This document shows, piece after piece, positions 60,280 through 64,000 of a DNA stretch of 64,000 nt. Below the pieces are notes generated by a model that worked only from the letters and a program-made list of their open reading frames with translations, did no database searches and was not told the origin of the DNA. The stretch's first letter is position 1, and the number at the start of each line of letters is the position of its first letter. The translations under genes and the position numbers were made by a program. The DNA comes from Amoebidium appalachense (lineage: Eukaryota; Ichthyosporea). The stretch spans positions 1 to 64,000 of the forward strand of contig CAVNZM010000021.1 of the NCBI GenBank assembly GCA_963693365.1, written 5' to 3'.

Positions 60280-60549
60280 AAGCAATCGGCGAACAGGGTC
60301 CACCCCCGGCACCTGTTCTCCAAGGATCCGGGAGACATGGTTGGGGATGCCATGGTGTTCTCTTGGGTTCCGGGAGACATGGGGGGGACCGGCGATGCTG
60401 TTCTCCAGAAAATTGCGGGCCAAACGTTCATGGGCACTGCCGTGTTCTCTCTGGTTTGTGGAGAAAACGTTGGACTGGGCAGGGGCCGGTGGGCAGGAGA
60501 ACAGGGTGGTGAACGCGCAGGTGGATATGGGCCGGGTTGTTGCCGTGTG
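60280..60549 (+). pseudogene. Relic of a second aminotransferase gene copy
   Basis: Bases 60345-60505 repeat the region upstream of the aminotransferase gene (58070-58230). At 60508 they join directly to a copy of its last codons: NAQVDMGRVVAV in place of NAQVDMGLVVPV, ending with a stop at 60549. About 1.75 kb of the gene is missing between. This is what a tandem duplication followed by an internal deletion would leave. No protein is expected from it. Confidence 0.75.
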
Positions 60550-60605
60550 ACGTAAAGGTCGATTTTGACAGTTTGTGGTACTTTATCTGTCGGTTCAACA
60601 CCGTG

Positions 60606-61403
60606 ATGTCTCGACTCAGCGAAGGGGCTGTTGTGCGCTGCCTCCACCTGGTGCGCACGTTTTTGGATAACGATAAGAGCAGCGCTTTGTTCATGCAGGG
60701 ATACACAACGCACCACCTAGTGTTATACATCAAGCACCTGATGGAAATGGAAACAAACGAAAAGGTCCCAGTCGAACACATTGAGAGGCTGATTTCCTGC
60801 CCCGATGAAATGTCCGAACACACGCGCTCATCGAAGAAACTGAAAAACGTCGTTACAGCAGTTCGCGAGCTGTTCCCCACACCGTGGGTTTGGAAGGGGA
60901 TTGATCCAGGCACGTTTACGGTGGAGCTCGCTAGGGAGGTCCATCGCAAGGTCATGGACGGGCTGCTCGATAGCGCTGGACGGTATCGGGTGCGCTTTGC
61001 GCTTCCCGCAGGCTGCAGTCATCAGTACCTTGCACCGTTCAAGATCGAAGAGGCTCTCAAGCGCCTGTTCGAAAGGACACGCACCGAACTCCAAGGCTGC
61101 AATGACGTTCTCGGTGCCATACAGGTCGCCGCCCGTTTCCTCGGGGAGTTCCTCTACATCCACCCGTTCAGCAACGGCAACGGGCGCGTCGCCCGTCTGT
61201 TGGTCAGCGTGCTGCTCTCGCCCTATATTGCCGTTCCCCTCTCGTTGTACACAGACCGCAGCTCCCGCGAGCGCTACCACTCGCTGCTGCTGGCCGCGCA
61301 GAGCCAGCCGCCGCCCCACGACTACTCCGCGCTGGCCGCCTTCGTGCTGGACTGCGCAAGGGCGAACCTGGTCTCGGTGTGCAACGCCCTGGATTTGGAA
61401 TGA
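60606..61403 (+). CDS. Fic-domain protein with altered active site
   Basis: This is a 265-residue frame from the ATG at 60606. The Fic motif is at residues 186-197: HPFSNGNGRVAR, compared with the canonical HPF-x-(D/E)-G-N-G-R-x-x-R. His186 is kept, but the acidic residue that binds magnesium is Asn. The preceding AARFLGEFLYI helix and the following LLVSVLLSP helix fit the family. Fic enzymes transfer AMP or other groups to protein hydroxyls, and the Asp/Glu change may alter or reduce activity. Its stop codon overlaps the ATG of the next gene (ATGA), so they are probably translated from one transcript. Confidence 0.85.
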   Translation: MSRLSEGAVVRCLHLVRTFLDNDKSSALFMQGYTTHHLVLYIKHLMEMETNEKVPVEHIERLISCPDEMSEHTRSSKKLKNVVTAVRELFPTPWVWKGIDPGTFTVELAREVHRKVMDGLLDSAGRYRVRFALPAGCSHQYLAPFKIEEALKRLFERTRTELQGCNDVLGAIQVAARFLGEFLYIHPFSNGNGRVARLLVSVLLSPYIAVPLSLYTDRSSRERYHSLLLAAQSQPPPHDYSALAAFVLDCARANLVSVCNALDLE

Positions 61404-62311
61404 AGCCGTCAACTCTTATCGCGCCCTACATCAACATGGACACACCCTCCCAAGCCAGGACACGTGTGCGGATCCTGCTGCCCGGGGGCGGCGTCAAGGG
61501 CTGCTTCCAAGTCGGGTTCATGCAGGGGATGCTCGCGTCGGGGCTGTACCAGGTCGACAGGGTGTACGGCACGTCCGTCGGCGCGCTGGTGGCGCCGTTC
61601 GTGGTTGCCGACCGCCTGGACGACCTGGCGCGCGAGCTGGGGAAGCTGAAGTGCGTGGAGGACATTGTGGAACCGTGGGGCGGCGCAATGGCGCTGCTTC
61701 CGAAAAGCTGGAGGACGGTTGTGGGGTCAATGCTGTACGGGGCGGCGTACAGCCGCTTCACCCTGCAGGAGCGTGCGGCGGCGCTTCTGGAGGGCATCGA
61801 CGCGGACATCTACACGCGCTGCCACTGCGTCGCCTGGGACTTCCTCAACAAGAAGGAGCGGTGGTTCACGGGGCCCGAGTACCAGGTCGGCATGCGTGCG
61901 TCTTCGGCCCTTCCACTCGCGGTCCCCCCCGTCGAGTACGGCGGCACCGTGTTTCTGGACGGCGGGGTCTCCGAGCTGGTGCCCCTCACCAAGGCACTCG
62001 AGGATGCCGCAGACGGGTTCGACGGCATCTACGTCACGGTGCTGTGCGACTCGCTGGCGCACTGCCCCGCCGAATCCGTGCCAAAAACGGGCATGGAGCT
62101 CTGCTATGCCCTGCAGCGTGACGCGGGCACCGAGCTAGCGGCCACCGAGTTCGCCAACCTCCGCACCCGCCTCGGAGACCGCCTCGTGGTGGTCGCTCCG
62201 GAGCGGAGGCTGTTTGCGTCGCCCATGGACGTCGACCCCGGGAAGGTCGCGCGGGCGCTTGCGGATGGCCGCACGGCGTTTGCTACCTGGGCCGCCGCCG
62301 CACGTCAATAA
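61400..62311 (+). CDS. Patatin-like phospholipase
   Basis: This is a 303-residue frame from the ATG at 61400, overlapping the Fic gene's stop. Patatin features are present in order: the oxyanion-loop sequence LLPGGGVKGCFQVGFMQGML, the nucleophile elbow YGTSVGAL (Ser59) and the dyad Asp in LDGGVSELVPL (Asp187). Patatin-like enzymes hydrolyse membrane lipids and are known from several viruses, where they may aid egress or membrane change. No signal peptide is seen, so it should act in the cytosol or be delivered by another route. Pairing with the Fic protein suggests an effector pair, which is inference. Confidence 0.85.
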   Translation: MKPSTLIAPYINMDTPSQARTRVRILLPGGGVKGCFQVGFMQGMLASGLYQVDRVYGTSVGALVAPFVVADRLDDLARELGKLKCVEDIVEPWGGAMALLPKSWRTVVGSMLYGAAYSRFTLQERAAALLEGIDADIYTRCHCVAWDFLNKKERWFTGPEYQVGMRASSALPLAVPPVEYGGTVFLDGGVSELVPLTKALEDAADGFDGIYVTVLCDSLAHCPAESVPKTGMELCYALQRDAGTELAATEFANLRTRLGDRLVVVAPERRLFASPMDVDPGKVARALADGRTAFATWAAAARQ

Positions 62312-62344
62312 ACCCACCCCGAGTCGAGTCCATATCTGTCGTCC

Positions 62345-62420
62345 TCGGTCACCCACCCGGGCCGGGCTGGGGGCCTGGGGGCCTGGGGGGGCTTGAGGGG
62401 CATGCGTGGCTCGCCCGCCA
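62345..62420. repeat. G-rich hairpin element 2
   Basis: A G-rich block ending GGGGCTTGAGGGGCATGCGT shares 28 identical bases with the start of element 3 (63288-63315). A C-rich partner is less complete here. The element ends within the 3' coding region of the following leftward nuclease gene. Confidence 0.55.
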
Positions 62421-62451
62421 CGCGTGCCTCCTGTGCCTCGCGTGCCCTGCG

Positions 62452-63231
62452 CTAGGTTTGGGTCGGGCTTTCTGGTTCTGTGTTGTGGCGCTGCATACGG
62501 GTGTATCGGAGTTTGTAGCAATTCATAATCGATGAACGATCGGATTTCCGGGGTGGGTGTCCCGGCCATGTAGTAATTCGCTTCATGCGCACCGATTTCT
62601 GCTTTCCGAGGACAGAACTGGCATACACGCCAAAAGTTCGAATCGAGAGCGAGGCGTTCTGATTGCAGTGGCTTGGCAGCCACAAACTATGTAGGTTGAA
62701 AAGGCCAGCTGAAGATATGTAGCACCCGGATGTGATGTGACAGCCCTTGGGGGGCAACCATTCAGGATTTTTGCTCAGCTCATCCAGGAATTCTGAGACG
62801 CACTTCCGGGTGCACACGTGTTCGCCATTGACATCGTCCCAGCTGACAACCTCGTCCTCGCTCACATCTTGGGATTCTTGCTCCGGTGGCCTCTTGGGCT
62901 CTGTTTGGGGGAGAGGGGCCCACACCGTTTGCAGCATGTCCGATTCGACTGTGGCCCTAATTCCCAAAATTGTCATCGTTTCGATCGCCACTTTCAAGCA
63001 ATCTAGAGACGCAACATCGAACAGATGTACCCGAGGTCGATGGTTCGGACAGTAGGCTTGATAGCACAGGACCTGCCCAACGGCGGATTTCCATTTAGAA
63101 GCGCGCTTGACTTCGATGACTTCCGTGGCCGTCAGCAGGTCGATCCGTCCTGCGGGCGTGCGTACCTCAATGGTTCCACCTTCGAGCTTGGCCAGCCTAT
63201 CCCTGACATATGACTCGTCGTAGGTAGCCAT
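62452..63231 (-). CDS. PD-(D/E)XK-type nuclease, copy 1
   Basis: This is a 259-residue frame from the ATG at 63229-63231 (MATYDESYVRDRLAKLEGGT). The nuclease core is EVRTPAGRIDLL with D31, ending VIEVKRASKWK with E40 and K42, the classical D-(x)n-E-x-K motif; VGQVLCYQAYCPNHRPRVHL follows. The C-terminal half (residues about 130-235) contains a Cys/His array, a GLF-x-LHSLW motif and HPPRK, shared with the paralogue beside it. The last residues (TEPESPTQT) lie in the G-rich element 2. Target unknown; it could be a restriction-type or recombination enzyme. Confidence 0.75.
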   Translation of the reverse strand: MATYDESYVRDRLAKLEGGTIEVRTPAGRIDLLTATEVIEVKRASKWKSAVGQVLCYQAYCPNHRPRVHLFDVASLDCLKVAIETMTILGIRATVESDMLQTVWAPLPQTEPKRPPEQESQDVSEDEVVSWDDVNGEHVCTRKCVSEFLDELSKNPEWLPPKGCHITSGCYISSAGLFNLHSLWLPSHCNQNASLSIRTFGVYASSVLGKQKSVRMKRITTWPGHPPRKSDRSSIMNCYKLRYTRMQRHNTEPESPTQT

Positions 63232-63287
63232 CACTTACAACACAAGAAAATAAAAATCACCCCCAGTCGATTGTTGGTTGCCAGTGA

Positions 63288-63394
63288 GGGGCTTGAGGGG
63301 CATGCGTGGCTCGCCTGCCCCATGCCGCCGGCGAGCCCGCCGTGCCTTCCGCGCCTCACGCGCCCCTCCCAGCCACCCAGGCCCCTCAAGCCCC
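63288..63394. repeat. G-rich / C-rich hairpin element 3
   Basis: Perfect 13-base arms: GGGGCTTGAGGGG at 63288-63300 and CCCCTCAAGCCCC at 63382-63394, with an 81-base G/C-rich loop. It lies between the two nuclease paralogues. The first 28 bases also occur at about 62388-62415. Confidence 0.75.
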
Positions 63395-63412
63395 CCGCGC
63401 ACTACTTCTAGC

Positions 63413-64000
63413 TCAGGCGTCGACCATGGTCACATCCGGTGTCTCGTGCATACCCTCTGTGCTTTGAAGCGTGTAGCAGTGGATTATCTGATTTGATGTG
63501 TACACCCGGGGATACCCGCTCCAAATTGTAGCTCGCGAGACACGTGTATTCGTTGTTTTCCCAAGCATCTTGGTCATTAGCATTCCAAAGTGTCGCATTG
63601 AAATGTTGGGTTCGTTTTTACGGTGTAATGGCCACAGGTTGAAGAGGGAAAACAATCCCACGGTGGAGACCTTGCACCCGGGCGCGAGTTTACAGTCATT
63701 AGGCAACCATGTAGCTTCGCCAGAACATAACTCATCCAAGAAATCCAGGGCACACTGGTGGCCGCACACATGCCCGCTAGTCGGTGGGACCAGGAGTCCT
63801 GCGTTTTTTACTGCCGTGTTTCTGTGGCTGCGCGTAACACGTATGCCATGTGCCTGAAGGATCTCCAGGGCATATTGTAAATATTTTGGCCTTGCGTACC
63901 CGTACAAGTGAACTCGCATACAGTGGTTGGGGAAAAAGTATTGGTATGCCTGAACCTGACCCATAGCGGCCTTCCAACTTGAAACTTTCTTGACCTCGAT
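63413..64000 (-). CDS. PD-(D/E)XK-type nuclease, copy 2 (partial, runs off right edge)
   Basis: The frame continues past the window edge; the bases before the ATG-like 63964 encode IEVKKVSSWKAAMGQVQAYQ, matching VIEVKRASKWK of copy 1. So the nuclease core's E-x-K motif is present, but the upstream Asp region is outside the window. Matching C-terminal blocks are HVCGHQCALDFLDELCS, STVGLFSLFNLWP, RHFGMLMTKMLGK and SGYPRVY. It is a clear paralogue of the gene at 62452-63231. About 195 residues are visible. Confidence 0.75.
   Translation of the reverse strand: MEVKKVSSWKAAMGQVQAYQYFFPNHCMRVHLYGYARPKYLQYALEILQAHGIRVTRSHRNTAVKNAGLLVPPTSGHVCGHQCALDFLDELCSGEATWLPNDCKLAPGCKVSTVGLFSLFNLWPLHRKNEPNISMRHFGMLMTKMLGKTTNTRVSRATIWSGYPRVYTSNQIIHCYTLQSTEGMHETPDVTMVDA

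Noticed and set aside
1-64000. tRNA genes and CRISPR arrays
   Set aside because: I noticed no cloverleaf with conserved tRNA boxes and no regularly spaced direct repeats with unique spacers. A dedicated tRNA scan could still find one.

Overview
The window looks like part of the genome of a large eukaryotic DNA virus of the nucleocytoplasmic type (NCLDV / Nucleocytoviricota). It is probably a protist or algal virus, but its family cannot be fixed from sequence alone. Four hallmark genes support this: an A32-type packaging ATPase, a D5-like SF3 helicase, PCNA and a VLTF2-like FCS zinc-finger late transcription factor. Many genes are preceded by TATAAA/TATATAAG boxes and followed by AATAAA signals. 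Genes are tightly packed on both strands, mostly GC-rich, and separated by AT-rich or G/C-homopolymer spacers. A polysaccharide lyase of the PL14 (chlorovirus alginate-lyase-like) type points to an algal or walled host. No major capsid protein or DNA polymerase was recognised here.

Layout. 0-2.5 kb: the start of a leftward gene, then about 2.1 kb without genes that carries CCAAT-box repeats. 2.5-6.6 kb: an unknown gene and a tandem pair of KilA-N/BRO-like genes. 6.7-12.2 kb: small membrane or lipid-anchored proteins, a predicted RGS protein converging on a seven-transmembrane protein, and unknown genes. 12.4-18.8 kb: a 35-residue-repeat protein, a C5 DNA methyltransferase, a 616-residue candidate structural protein with an in-frame stop near its end, and the secreted lyase. 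18.8-25.8 kb: a frame-broken DNA ligase, an H2B-H2A histone doublet, a basic Ala/Pro-rich protein, the VLTF2-like factor and the packaging ATPase. 25.8-31.3 kb: two KilA-N proteins with T5orf172-like tails, separated by a suspect low-complexity stretch. 31.5-41.2 kb: a virion-like block with small membrane proteins, a 1586-residue protein containing an IS630/Tc1-type DDE transposase core, PCNA and the D5 helicase. 41.2-50.8 kb: a frame-broken KilA-N-like gene, a BTB protein, a YqaJ-type exonuclease, a secreted trypsin-like protease, a small Arg/Lys-rich protein and an AAA-like ATPase. 50.8-57.7 kb: three paralogous fibre or lectin-like genes (one broken) and a broken fibre-like coiled-coil gene. 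57.7-64 kb: a small zinc protein, a class III aminotransferase homologue, a Fic protein overlapping a patatin phospholipase, and two paralogous PD-(D/E)XK-type nucleases.

How the parts may fit together. The histone doublet, the basic proteins and the ATPase suggest a chromatin-like packaged genome. PCNA, D5, the ligase and the YqaJ nuclease form a replication and recombination set. The methyltransferase, VLTF2 and multiple KilA-N proteins concern DNA modification and gene control. The fibre-like paralogues, lyase, protease, patatin, Fic and 7TM/RGS pair are candidates for host contact or host manipulation.

The most unusual signals are five. (1) The 7TM/RGS pair may be a split version of eukaryotic 7TM-RGS proteins. 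(2) The H2B-H2A doublet. (3) A recurring DNA module of CCAAT boxes, an inverted repeat and a CRE-like TGACGTCA site, found inside KilA-N-family genes and in spacers. (4) The transposase core embedded in a very large repeat-containing protein. (5) Several genes broken by frameshifts or duplicated and deleted, which is either genuine decay or assembly error.
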